A stretch of DNA of 38,933 nucleotides from CANRIN01 sp964493515 (GTDB lineage Bacteria; Bacillota; Clostridia; Oscillospirales; JAAYOS01), in NCBI GenBank assembly GCA_964493515.1, contig CAZBNJ010000014.1:1-38933 (forward strand), in the 5' to 3' direction. A model generated the notes under the pieces. The model made no database searches and had not been told where the DNA came from. It saw only the letters and a program-made list of their open reading frames with translations. Positions within the stretch are counted from its first letter, which is position 1. Each line of letters starts with the position of its first letter. The position numbers and the translations under genes are program-made. This document shows positions 22,612 through 31,137 of the stretch, one piece after another.

Positions 22612-23868
22612 ATGTCTTTGACGGCGGAGATACTTTCGATTGGCACCGAGCTGCTGCTCGGCGATATAATCAACACCGACGCGCAGGTGATATCGCAGGG
22701 GCTCAGCGAGCTCGGCATAAATCTGTTCTACACCTCGGTGGTGGGGGACAATCCCGAGCGGATAAAAAAGTCGGTCGAGCTTGCGAAGAGCCGCGCCGAC
22801 CTGCTGATAACCACCGGCGGACTGGGGCCGACATACGACGACATAACAAAGGAGACGGTCTCCGCGTGCTACGGACGGCCGCTGGTGCGCCACGAGCCGA
22901 CGATAGCGCGTCTGGAGGAGTATTTCACGAAGCGCGGGATCAAGCTGACCGAGAACAACTACTCGCAGGCGATGCTTCCCGAGGGCTGCGACGTGCTCGT
23001 AAACGACTGGGGAACGGCACCCGGCGTCGCGCTGGAGGCGGAGGGCAAGATGGTGATAATGCTGCCCGGCCCGCCGAGCGAGTGCGGCCCGATGTGGAAG
23101 GAGCGCGCGATGCCGTGGCTTATGAGCAAGTCGGACGCGTGCCTCGTCAGCCGCACGATACGCGTTGTGGGACTTGGCGAGTCGCCGATGGAGGCGATGC
23201 TGCGCCCGGTAATCGAGAAGATGACCAACCCGACCGTTGCGCCCTACGCAAAGGTGGGCGAGTGCCTGCTGCGCGTGACCGCGAAGGCTCCGACCCACGA
23301 GGAGGCGTTCGCGATGACCGAGCCGGTGGTCAAGGATATGTGCGAGCGCCTGGGCGACGTGGTCTACGGTGTGGACGCGGAGAGCCTGGAGGCGCGTGTG
23401 GTCGAGCTTATGACCGAGAAGAAGCTGACGCTTGTGACCGCGGAGAGCTGCACCGGAGGGCTTGTGTCCCAGCGGATAACCTCCGTTCCGGGGTCGAGCG
23501 AGGTGTATCTCGGCGGCGGTGTGACCTACTCAAACGAGATGAAGACCAAGCTGCTCGGCGTTCCGGAAGAGCTTATCGCAGCGCACGGTGCGGTGTCGAG
23601 CGAGGTCGCGGCGGCTATGGCTCGCGGCGCGCGGGAGCGGTTCGGCGCGGATGTGGCTATAGCGCTCAGCGGCGTGGCGGGGCCTTCGGAGAGCGAGGGC
23701 AAGCCGATGGGCCTTGTGTATATCGGGCTGTCGACCGGGGACGGCGAGGTCGTTCGGTGCTGCCGGTTCGGACGCTCGGGCGGCCGCGAGCGTGTGCGCT
23801 CGAACGCGGCGACGACCGCGCTCGACATGGTGCGCCGCGCTGTCTGCGGACTTCCGACCGAGTGGTGA
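22612..23868 (+). CDS. cinA: CinA family protein (nicotinamide-nucleotide amidase)
   Basis: A 418-residue CinA. The N-terminal MoaB/MogA-like (MoCF) domain spans about 1-170, with E-I-L-S-I-G-T-E-L-L-L-G-D-I-x-N-T and T-T-G-G-L-G-P-T-Y-D-D. The C-terminal amidase domain starts with V-T-A-E-S-C-T-G-G (about residues 273-281) and has the conserved S in G-x-V-S-S-E-V-A and G-V-A-G-P. It recycles nicotinamide mononucleotide to nicotinate mononucleotide and may hydrolyse ADP-ribose. A competence role is known in some Firmicutes, but recA does not follow here as it often does. The start ATG has an upstream ATAGGAG. It is co-transcribed with thiI and miaB. Confidence 0.95.
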   Translation: MSLTAEILSIGTELLLGDIINTDAQVISQGLSELGINLFYTSVVGDNPERIKKSVELAKSRADLLITTGGLGPTYDDITKETVSACYGRPLVRHEPTIARLEEYFTKRGIKLTENNYSQAMLPEGCDVLVNDWGTAPGVALEAEGKMVIMLPGPPSECGPMWKERAMPWLMSKSDACLVSRTIRVVGLGESPMEAMLRPVIEKMTNPTVAPYAKVGECLLRVTAKAPTHEEAFAMTEPVVKDMCERLGDVVYGVDAESLEARVVELMTEKKLTLVTAESCTGGLVSQRITSVPGSSEVYLGGGVTYSNEMKTKLLGVPEELIAAHGAVSSEVAAAMARGARERFGADVAIALSGVAGPSESEGKPMGLVYIGLSTGDGEVVRCCRFGRSGGRERVRSNAATTALDMVRRAVCGLPTEW

Positions 23869-23885
23869 AAAAGGAGCATTTATAA

Positions 23886-25271
23886 GTGGATAGGACGAGA
23901 TTCGTAAGCGAAAGCGAGCTTGAATATCAGCGCGAGTGCACCGAGCGTGTGCGCGCGATGAACGCGGGAATGACCGCGTTTGTCGATACATACGGCTGTC
24001 AGCAGAACGAGGCGGACAGCGAGCGTATGCGCGGTATGCTGCGCGAGATGGGCTACACGATAGTGGACGACGACAAGGCTGACGTTGTGGTGATAAACAG
24101 CTGCGCGGTCCGCGAGCACGCCGAACAGCGGGTGCTCGGAAACATCGGACATATGGTCCACTACAAGAAGATAAATCCCGAGCAGAAGATAATCCTTGCG
24201 GGCTGCATGGCGGGCGAGGACACCGTGCGCCGGACGATAAAAAAGAGCTATCGACAGGTGGATGCGCTGCTGGACACGACCAGCTTCTGGCGGCTTCCCG
24301 AGACGCTGCTGAAGCTGTACGAGAGCGGCGAGCGGCTTATCGAGCACGCCGAGCCGGACAGCCGCATCGCCGAGGGACTGCCGGTGGTGCGCACGACGCC
24401 GCACAAGGCGTATGTGTCGATAATGTACGGCTGCAACAACTTCTGCTCCTACTGCATCGTGCCGTATGTGCGCGGACGCGAGCGCAGCCGCGATCCGGAG
24501 GACGTCGTGCGCGAGGTGCGCGAGCTTGCGGCGGACGGCTGTCACGACATCATGCTGCTCGGTCAGAACGTGAACAGCTACTCGGGCGGCGGGGTGGACT
24601 TTCCCGAACTGCTCAGCCGGTGCGCCGAGGTGGAGGGCGATTTCACGCTCCGCTTTATGACGAGCCATCCAAAGGACTGCTCGCGCGCGCTGATAGACGC
24701 GATAGCGGCCCATCCCAAGGTCGAGCGGCACATACACCTGCCGGTGCAGTCCGGCTCGGACGAGATACTTCGGCGGATGAACCGTCGGTACACCGTAGAG
24801 CAGTACTGTGAGCTTGTCGACTACGCGCGGGAAAAGATACCCGGCGTGATATTCACAAGCGACATAATCGTCGGCTTCCCGAACGAGAGCGACGCGGACT
24901 TTGAGGGCACGGTCGAGCTTGTCAGGCGCGTTCGCTACGACTCGCTGTTCACGTTCATCTACTCCAAGCGCGCGGGCACTCCGGCGGCGGAGATGGACGA
25001 CCCGATAACGCATGAACAAAAGGTGGCGCGCTTCAGGCGGCTGATGGCGATGCAGGACGAGATAACGCTTGAGGACAGACGGCCGCTGATAGGCTCGACC
25101 GTCCGCGTCCACGTCGACGGCGAGAGCAAGTCGGGCGAGCTGAACCTGACCGCGCGCACGCAGGAGGGACGGCTGGTCAACCTCAAGGGAGATCGCGGGA
25201 TGATAGGTACATACAGAGATGTGAAAGTGACCGATGTTACGACTTTTTCGCTGATAGGCGAACTTAAATAA
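23886..25271 (+). CDS. miaB: tRNA (N6-isopentenyl adenosine-37-C2)-methylthiotransferase MiaB
   Basis: A 461-residue radical-SAM enzyme that adds methylthio to i6A37 of tRNAs reading UNN codons. The N-terminal cluster ligands are C38 (Y-G-C-Q-Q-N-E), C73 (N-S-C-A-V-R) and C107 (A-G-C-M-A). The radical-SAM motif is C183-x3-C187-x2-C190. The C-terminal TRAM domain is about 390-455. The family consensus has G-C-Q-M-N; here it is G-C-Q-Q-N, a small change. GTG 23886 is chosen, with AAAAAGGAG at suitable spacing. Its substrate is made by MiaA, encoded 4.6 kb downstream in the same probable operon. It is followed by mutS after 20 bases. Confidence 0.97.
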   Translation: MDRTRFVSESELEYQRECTERVRAMNAGMTAFVDTYGCQQNEADSERMRGMLREMGYTIVDDDKADVVVINSCAVREHAEQRVLGNIGHMVHYKKINPEQKIILAGCMAGEDTVRRTIKKSYRQVDALLDTTSFWRLPETLLKLYESGERLIEHAEPDSRIAEGLPVVRTTPHKAYVSIMYGCNNFCSYCIVPYVRGRERSRDPEDVVREVRELAADGCHDIMLLGQNVNSYSGGGVDFPELLSRCAEVEGDFTLRFMTSHPKDCSRALIDAIAAHPKVERHIHLPVQSGSDEILRRMNRRYTVEQYCELVDYAREKIPGVIFTSDIIVGFPNESDADFEGTVELVRRVRYDSLFTFIYSKRAGTPAAEMDDPITHEQKVARFRRLMAMQDEITLEDRRPLIGSTVRVHVDGESKSGELNLTARTQEGRLVNLKGDRGMIGTYRDVKVTDVTTFSLIGELK

Positions 25272-25291
25272 AGAGAAGAGGAAGTGGGAAG

Positions 25292-27886
25292 ATGCCGCAG
25301 GGCACACCGATGATGCAGCAGTACCAAAAGGTCAAGCAGGAGCACGACGATTGCCTGCTTTTCTTCCGACTCGGCGATTTTTACGAGATGTTCGACGAGG
25401 ACGCGAGCGTCGCGTCGAAGGAGCTCGACCTTGTGCTGACCACCCGCGACCGCTCCGCGCCAAAGGAGGAGCAGACCCCGATGTGCGGCGTTCCCGCGCA
25501 CTCGGTGGAGGGCTATGTCGCGCGGCTGATAGCCAAGGGATACAAGGTCGCGATATGCGAGCAGATGGAGGACCCGAAGCTCGCCAAGGGACTGGTCGAG
25601 CGCGAGGTCGTGCGGATAATAACCCCAGGTACGGCAACGATGAGCGGTGCGCTGGACGACTCGAAGAACAACTTCCTCGGAGCGGCGGTGGTCGCGGGAA
25701 ACAGCGCGGGCGTTGCGATATGCGACTTTTCGACCGGCGAGTTTTACGCCACGACGCTCACCTCAAAGACAAAGGCGGGACTGCTCGACGACATACGAAA
25801 CGAGATAAGCAGATATTCGCCGAGCGAGATGCTGGTGCGGGCCGACGACCGCGTGTTTCGCGAGTGGCTGCGAAGCACGGCAGGCAGTCTGATAACCGAG
25901 AGCGACATATCGAGCGACGACGCAAAGCGTGCGTGTCGCGACAAATTCCCGACCGACAGCGCGGATATCGAGGACACCCCGGCGCAGGAGGCCGCGGGTA
26001 TGCTTGTCGACTATCTATACGCGACGCAAAAGACCGATCTCGGGCACATAAAGTCGCTGAGCGCCTACCTCGCGAACAGCTATATGGAGCTTGACCCGAC
26101 CGCGCGCAAGAACCTGGAGCTCACCGCGTCGATGCAGTCGGGCGAGAAGAAGGGCAGCCTCTTGTGGGTACTCGACCGCACGCGCACGCCGATGGGAGCG
26201 CGGCTGATGCGGTCGTGGATAGAGCGTCCGCTTATCGACGCGGCGCGGATAACGCGGCGGCACGAGTCGGTGGGCGAGCTGGTCGAGAACGCGCGGCTTC
26301 GCGATGAGATACGCGGCGAGCTGCGCGGCACCGGCGACATTGAGCGGCTGATAGGACGGATAAGCGCAAACACCGGCGGTGCGCGGGAGCTGCGCGCGCT
26401 TGCCGACGCGCTCGGGCATATGAAGCCGCTGAAGTCGCTGCTGGGCGGCGCGTCGTCGGCGCTCGTGCAGGTGCTCGGCGAAGAGATCGACCCGCTCGAC
26501 GACCTGATAGCGCTGGTGGATGGGGCGATAGTTGACGAACCGCCGCTCGGGGTAAAGGACGGCGGGATGATACGCGCGGGCTTCAGCGACGAGGTGGACA
26601 GGCTTCGCGGCATACAGAGCGGCGGCAAGACTGCGGTCGCGTCGATAGAGGAGCGGGAAAAGACACGCACCGGCATAAAGACGCTGAAAGTGGGCTATAA
26701 CCGCGTGTTCGGCTACTACATCGAGGTGCGGCGGAGCGCGGGCGACCAGCTGCCCGACGACTACATCCGCAAGCAGACGCTGGTCGACCGCGAGCGGTAC
26801 ATAACCGAGGAGCTGAAAAACCTTGAAAGCGAGATACTCACCGCGTCCGACCGATTGAGCGCGCTTGAGTACGAGCTGTTCTGCAAGCTGCGCGCGGAGG
26901 TGTCGGCAATGGCGGCGCGGGTGCAGAAGACCGCAAAGGCAGCGGCGAGCGCCGACGTTCTCGCGAGCTTTGCGGAGGTCGCCGCGACCGAGGGCTACTG
27001 CCGCCCGACGGTGGACACCTCCGACCGGATATCTATCCGCGACGGACGGCATCCGGTGGTGGAGAAGATGCAGGACGGTGTGATGTTCGTGCCGAACGAC
27101 CTCGACCTCGACTGCTCGCAGAACACGGTGGCGATAATCACCGGCCCGAACATGGCGGGCAAGTCGACGTATATGCGTCAGGCGGCGCTGATGGTGATAA
27201 TGGCGCAGGCGGGGAGCTTTGTGCCCGCGCGCTCGGCGGAGATTGGCGTGTGCGACCGCGTGTTCACCCGCATCGGCGCGTCGGACGACCTGTCCAGCGG
27301 ACGCTCGACCTTCATGGTCGAGATGAGCGAGGTCGCGGAGATACTCAAGCACGCGACGCGGCGCAGCCTGCTGATACTTGACGAGATAGGGCGTGGCACA
27401 TCTACATACGACGGTATGGCGATAGCGCGCGCGGTGCTCGAGTGGGTGTGCGACCGCGAAAAACTGGGCGCAAAGACGCTGTTTGCGACCCACTATCACG
27501 AGCTTACGGTGATGGAAAACGAGCTTTCGGGCGTGAAAAACTACAACATCGCGGTGAAAAAGCGCGGCGACGAGATAGTGTTCCTGCGGAAGATAGTGCG
27601 CGGCGGAGCGGACGACAGCTACGGCGTGGAGGTCGCGAAGTTAGCGGGACTTCCGGATGGGCTGATATCCCGCGCGCACGAGCTTTTGGAGGCGATCGAG
27701 CGCGAAGCACGGCTGCCGGCGAGCGCGTCGGTAGCGACCGAACAGGACGAGCAGATGGGCTTCGGCGAGCTTGGGGCAAGCGAACTTGCACGCGAGCTTG
27801 CGTCGGTCGACCCGAACGCGCTGTCGCCGTATGAGGCGTGGCAGAAGCTCGCCGATTACGCGCGCAGGGCGAAAGAGCTTGGTTAG
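25292..27886 (+). CDS. mutS: DNA mismatch repair protein MutS
   Basis: An 864-residue MutS1. The mismatch-sensing motif is G-D-F30-Y-E32 (F-x-E) in the N-terminal domain. The connector, core and clamp domains follow, with R-Y-I-T-E-E-L-K-N-L-E near 495-505. The ATPase has Walker A G618-P-N-M-A-G-K624-S625, signature S-S-G-R-S-T-F-M-V-E-M and Walker B L-L-I-L-D-E-I-G-R-G-T-S, with the H-loop T-H-Y-H-E. The C-terminal region carries the dimerisation helix-turn-helix. Length is normal. The start ATG follows AGAGGAAGTGGG. With mutL 36 bases downstream it forms the mismatch-repair pair. Confidence 0.98.
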   Translation: MPQGTPMMQQYQKVKQEHDDCLLFFRLGDFYEMFDEDASVASKELDLVLTTRDRSAPKEEQTPMCGVPAHSVEGYVARLIAKGYKVAICEQMEDPKLAKGLVEREVVRIITPGTATMSGALDDSKNNFLGAAVVAGNSAGVAICDFSTGEFYATTLTSKTKAGLLDDIRNEISRYSPSEMLVRADDRVFREWLRSTAGSLITESDISSDDAKRACRDKFPTDSADIEDTPAQEAAGMLVDYLYATQKTDLGHIKSLSAYLANSYMELDPTARKNLELTASMQSGEKKGSLLWVLDRTRTPMGARLMRSWIERPLIDAARITRRHESVGELVENARLRDEIRGELRGTGDIERLIGRISANTGGARELRALADALGHMKPLKSLLGGASSALVQVLGEEIDPLDDLIALVDGAIVDEPPLGVKDGGMIRAGFSDEVDRLRGIQSGGKTAVASIEEREKTRTGIKTLKVGYNRVFGYYIEVRRSAGDQLPDDYIRKQTLVDRERYITEELKNLESEILTASDRLSALEYELFCKLRAEVSAMAARVQKTAKAAASADVLASFAEVAATEGYCRPTVDTSDRISIRDGRHPVVEKMQDGVMFVPNDLDLDCSQNTVAIITGPNMAGKSTYMRQAALMVIMAQAGSFVPARSAEIGVCDRVFTRIGASDDLSSGRSTFMVEMSEVAEILKHATRRSLLILDEIGRGTSTYDGMAIARAVLEWVCDREKLGAKTLFATHYHELTVMENELSGVKNYNIAVKKRGDEIVFLRKIVRGGADDSYGVEVAKLAGLPDGLISRAHELLEAIEREARLPASASVATEQDEQMGFGELGASELARELASVDPNALSPYEAWQKLADYARRAKELG

Positions 27887-27922
27887 AATAAAACGTGACA
27901 AAGAAACGGAGGGGATGAGCAG

Positions 27923-29917
27923 ATGAGCCGTATTCGCGAACTTGACCCGCATGTCGCCGACCTCATCGCCGCGGGCGAGGTGGTCGAGCGACCCGCGTCG
28001 GTGATAAAGGAGCTTGTCGAAAATTCGGTGGACGCGGGCGCGACGAGGATACAGGTCGAGATAAAGCGCGGCGGGCTTGCGCTCATGCGTGTGAGCGACG
28101 ACGGCGAGGGCATAGACGCGGAGGACCTGCCGACCGCATTTCTGCGCCACGCGACCTCGAAGATAGCGACCGAGCACGACCTTGAGAGCATATCGAGCAT
28201 GGGATTTCGCGGCGAGGCGCTCGCGTCGATTGCCGCCGTGGCGAAGGTCAAGATACACACCAAGCGGCGCGGAGCGGTGGAGGGCGCGTACTACTCGATA
28301 GAGGGCGGCGCTGGCGGCGAGGTGCTTCCGGTCGGCTGTCCGGAGGGCACGTCGATAGCGGTGGAGGAGCTGTTCTACAACACCCCCGCGCGGCAGAAGT
28401 TCATCAAAAAGGACAGCGCCGAGCAGAGCCGTGTCGTGGACATGGTGACCGCGCTGGCGCTTGCGCACCCCGAAACGGCGTTCAAGCTGATATGCGATGG
28501 CGAGACGGTGCTCTCGACGCGCGGCGGCAACCTGAGCGGCGCGGTATACGACGCGCTCGGAGCCACCTTCGCGGCGGGACTGCTTCCGGTACGGAACGAG
28601 CAGAACGGCGTGAAAGTGACCGGATTTGTGTCAAAGCCCGCATATGGGCATGGAAATCGCCGCAAGCAGTCGTTTTTCGTCAACCGACGCCCGGTGTCCT
28701 CGCGGATGCTCGCGGCGGCGGTGGAGCAGGGGTACAAGAACCGCATGGTGCAGGGGAAATTCCCCGCGTGCGTGCTGCACATCGACCTGTCGGCGGCGGT
28801 GGTGGACGTGAACGTGCATCCGGCAAAGAGCGAGGTGAAGTTCGCGTTCGAGCGCGAGGTGTTCGACGCGGTGTACCTCGCGGTATGCGGCGCGCTCGAA
28901 CAGGGCGACCTGCGCGCGGAGATAGGTCGTGCCGCGCCGAAGTTCGAGCCGGACCTCCCGGGCAAACAGCAGGAGATAACCACCGCTTCGGGCGGAGCGC
29001 TGCCGAGCGAGGTCGCCGACTTCTACCGCAGGATGCAGAAGGACGCGGAGAAGGAGCTGACCCCCGACAGGATACTGGATATGTACAAGAAGGGCGGCGG
29101 CGAGATAGAGTTCCACTCGCCCGAGCGCGCAAAGAAGCTGGACGACGGCCGCGAGGTGTTCGAGGTCAGCTTTTCACGCCGTGTGCCAGAGACGAGACGC
29201 GGAGTTTCGGTGGAGGTCACCGAGGACGAGGAGCCGCAAATCGCCGCGCCGACCGAGCGAGTCGAGCCGACTGACGCATCGACAGAGCCAAAGGAGACCG
29301 AGCGTCCCGCGCAGCCCGAATCCATACCCGAGCCGAAGCCCGCCATCGCGAGTTGGCGGATACTCGGCGAGATATTCACGACCTACATCGTCGTGGAGGA
29401 CGGCGACGAGCTGGTGCTTATCGACAAGCACGCGGCGCACGAGCGGATAATATTCGACCGACTGGTCGCCGCGGGGGAGAAGCCGCTTACGCAGTATCTC
29501 ATCACGCCGGAGATAGTGCAGCTCGGGCGCGAAGAGGCGGCGGCGATACGCGAGCACACCGACGAGCTTGAGAAGTTCGGTTTTGAGATAAGCGACTTCG
29601 GAGGCGAGAGCTTTGCCGTGCGTGCGCTTCCGAGCGAGATAGAGCGTGAGGACGCACAGAGCACGCTTGAGGAGCTTGCGGACAGCTATATCAGCCACAA
29701 GCGTCTGGATATGCTGCAGCGACGCGAGGAGATAATGAGCCTTGTCGCGTGCAAAGCGGCGATAAAGGCGGGCATGCACACCACGCCGGAGGAGCGCAGA
29801 GTGCTTGTCGAGCGGGTGATGGACTACCGCGACGTGCAGTTCTGCCCGCACGGACGCCCGGTAGCGGCGGTGCTCACTCGCGCCGAGCTTGAGCGGCGGA
29901 TAAATCGGAGGGTGTGA
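27923..29917 (+). CDS. mutL: DNA mismatch repair endonuclease MutL
   Basis: A 664-residue MutL. The GHKL ATPase motifs are present: E-L-V-E-N-S-V-D-A-G-A (motif I), D-D-G-E-G-I (II) and G-F-R-G-E-A-L (III). A variable acidic/proline-rich linker spans about 365-470. The C-terminal domain has D-K-H-A-A-H-E-R-I-I-F-D, a variant of the D-Q-H-A-x2-E-x4-E endonuclease motif with D at the last position, plus A-C-K-A-A-I-K-A-G and C-P-H-G-R-P. This indicates a nicking MutL, as expected in bacteria without MutH. ATG follows ACGGAGGGGATGAGC. The TGA stop shares one base with the miaA start. Confidence 0.97.
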   Translation: MSRIRELDPHVADLIAAGEVVERPASVIKELVENSVDAGATRIQVEIKRGGLALMRVSDDGEGIDAEDLPTAFLRHATSKIATEHDLESISSMGFRGEALASIAAVAKVKIHTKRRGAVEGAYYSIEGGAGGEVLPVGCPEGTSIAVEELFYNTPARQKFIKKDSAEQSRVVDMVTALALAHPETAFKLICDGETVLSTRGGNLSGAVYDALGATFAAGLLPVRNEQNGVKVTGFVSKPAYGHGNRRKQSFFVNRRPVSSRMLAAAVEQGYKNRMVQGKFPACVLHIDLSAAVVDVNVHPAKSEVKFAFEREVFDAVYLAVCGALEQGDLRAEIGRAAPKFEPDLPGKQQEITTASGGALPSEVADFYRRMQKDAEKELTPDRILDMYKKGGGEIEFHSPERAKKLDDGREVFEVSFSRRVPETRRGVSVEVTEDEEPQIAAPTERVEPTDASTEPKETERPAQPESIPEPKPAIASWRILGEIFTTYIVVEDGDELVLIDKHAAHERIIFDRLVAAGEKPLTQYLITPEIVQLGREEAAAIREHTDELEKFGFEISDFGGESFAVRALPSEIEREDAQSTLEELADSYISHKRLDMLQRREEIMSLVACKAAIKAGMHTTPEERRVLVERVMDYRDVQFCPHGRPVAAVLTRAELERRINRRV

Positions 29918-30852
29918 TGAACAGGATAATCTGCGTGGTCGGACCGACGGCATCCGGCAAGACGGCGCTTGCGGTCGAGCTTGCGAAGCGGCTGGACGGC
30001 GAGGTCATCGGCTGCGACTCGATGCAGATATACCGCACGCTGGACATCGGCACCGCAAAGCCGACGGCGGAGGAGATGCAGGGCGTACCGCACCACATGA
30101 TAGACATTGTCGAGCCGGGCGAGGCGTATTCGGCGGCGAGATATGTCGCCGACGCGACCGAGGTCGCCGAGGATATACTTTCACGCGGGAAAATGGTCAT
30201 TTTAGCTGGTGGAACAGGCTTATATATGGACTCTTTTATACAAGGTTTGGACTTTTCAACCGCGGGAAACCATGGTATAATTAGAGAAAGGCTGGAACGC
30301 CTTTACGACCGCTTCGGCGGCGCGCGTGTGCATCGGCTGCTCGGACGTCTGGACGGCGGCTCGGCGGCGAAGGTGCATCCGAACGACAAAAAGCGTGTCG
30401 TGCGCGCGCTGGAGATTGTTTTCGGCGGCGAGAACAAGTCGGAGCACGACGAGCTGACAAAGCAGCGTCCGCCGCGATTCGACGCGCTGAAGATAGGCAT
30501 TGGCTGCGACGACCGAGCCGAGCTGTACCGACGGATAGACCTCCGCGTGGACGCGATGATGCGTCAGGGGCTTCTCGACGAGGCGCGTATGCTGAAGGGT
30601 ATGCCCGCCGCCACGGCGGCACAGGCGATAGGCTACAAGGAGCTGATGCCGGCGCTGGACGACGCGAGTCTGCTTGACGAGTGCGTGGAGACGCTGAAGC
30701 GCAACTCGCGCAGATACGCGAAACGGCAGCTTACATGGCTTCGGCGCGACGAGAAGACGATATGGTTTTACCGCGACAGAGAGGACTTCACCGAGATAGT
30801 CCGAAAAGCGACCGAATTCGCGAAGGAATTTTTGTATAATCAGCCTGAATAG
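29917..30852 (+). CDS. miaA: tRNA dimethylallyltransferase MiaA
   Basis: A 311-residue enzyme that transfers dimethylallyl to A37 of UNN-reading tRNAs, the step before MiaB. The P-loop is G-P-T-A-S-G-K-T (near residues 8-15), followed by the catalytic D in G-C-D-S-M-Q-I-Y and the P-H-H-M-I-D-I-V motif. The prenyl-binding L-A-G-G-T-G-L-Y follows, and R-Q-L-T-W-L-R-R closes the catalytic core. ATG 29917 is preferred over GTG 29914 because GGAGG ends only 2 bases before the latter. Bases 30191-30290 are clearly poorer in GC (38 of 100 by hand count) and use TTA, AGA and TCT codons unlike the rest of the gene. Confidence 0.97.
   Translation: MNRIICVVGPTASGKTALAVELAKRLDGEVIGCDSMQIYRTLDIGTAKPTAEEMQGVPHHMIDIVEPGEAYSAARYVADATEVAEDILSRGKMVILAGGTGLYMDSFIQGLDFSTAGNHGIIRERLERLYDRFGGARVHRLLGRLDGGSAAKVHPNDKKRVVRALEIVFGGENKSEHDELTKQRPPRFDALKIGIGCDDRAELYRRIDLRVDAMMRQGLLDEARMLKGMPAATAAQAIGYKELMPALDDASLLDECVETLKRNSRRYAKRQLTWLRRDEKTIWFYRDREDFTEIVRKATEFAKEFLYNQPE
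30253..30281 (+). promoter_or_regulatory. Possible internal promoter in miaA
   Basis: TTTTCA (30253-30258), a 17-base spacer and a perfect TATAAT (30276-30281) with extended TGG lie inside the low-GC patch of miaA. The -35 is weak. If active it would give extra transcription of hfq and the HlyD-like gene. It could equally be a by-product of local base composition. Confidence 0.4.
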
Positions 30853-30899
30853 TGGAGATATCTCCGCTATCATATACAAAATGAAAGGAAAAAACAAAG

Positions 30900-31136
30900 A
30901 TGAAGAAGCAGAACATCCAGGACCACTTCCTCAACCAGGCTCGAATTCAGCACGTCCCGCTCACCATCTTCCTTATGAACGGAGTTCAGATGCGCGGTCG
31001 GGTGACCGGGTTTGACAGCTTCGTCGTGGTGGTGGACAGCGACGGACGTCAGCAGGTGGTGTACAAGCACGCCATTTCGACGATGATACCGCTCACTCCG
31101 ATAAACCTGAGCGACGCGCAGGAGGACGAGGAGTAA
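30900..31136 (+). CDS. hfq: RNA chaperone Hfq
   Basis: A 78-residue Sm-like protein that forms a hexameric ring and pairs small RNAs with mRNAs. The Sm1 motif covers Q-D-H-F-L-N through V-V-V-V-D, with proximal-face Q near position 7 and the F-D-S-F-V-V-V-V strand. The Sm2 motif Y-K-H-A-I-S-T is intact. The C-terminal tail is short and acidic (D-A-Q-E-D-E-E), as in other Gram-positive Hfq. ATG 30900 follows GAAAGGAAAA. The 47-base gap after miaA holds a palindrome centred on GGAGATATCTCC (30854-30865), which could fold in the mRNA. The miaA-hfq order is conserved in many bacteria. Confidence 0.97.
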   Translation: MKKQNIQDHFLNQARIQHVPLTIFLMNGVQMRGRVTGFDSFVVVVDSDGRQQVVYKHAISTMIPLTPINLSDAQEDEE

Positions 31137-31137
31137 G

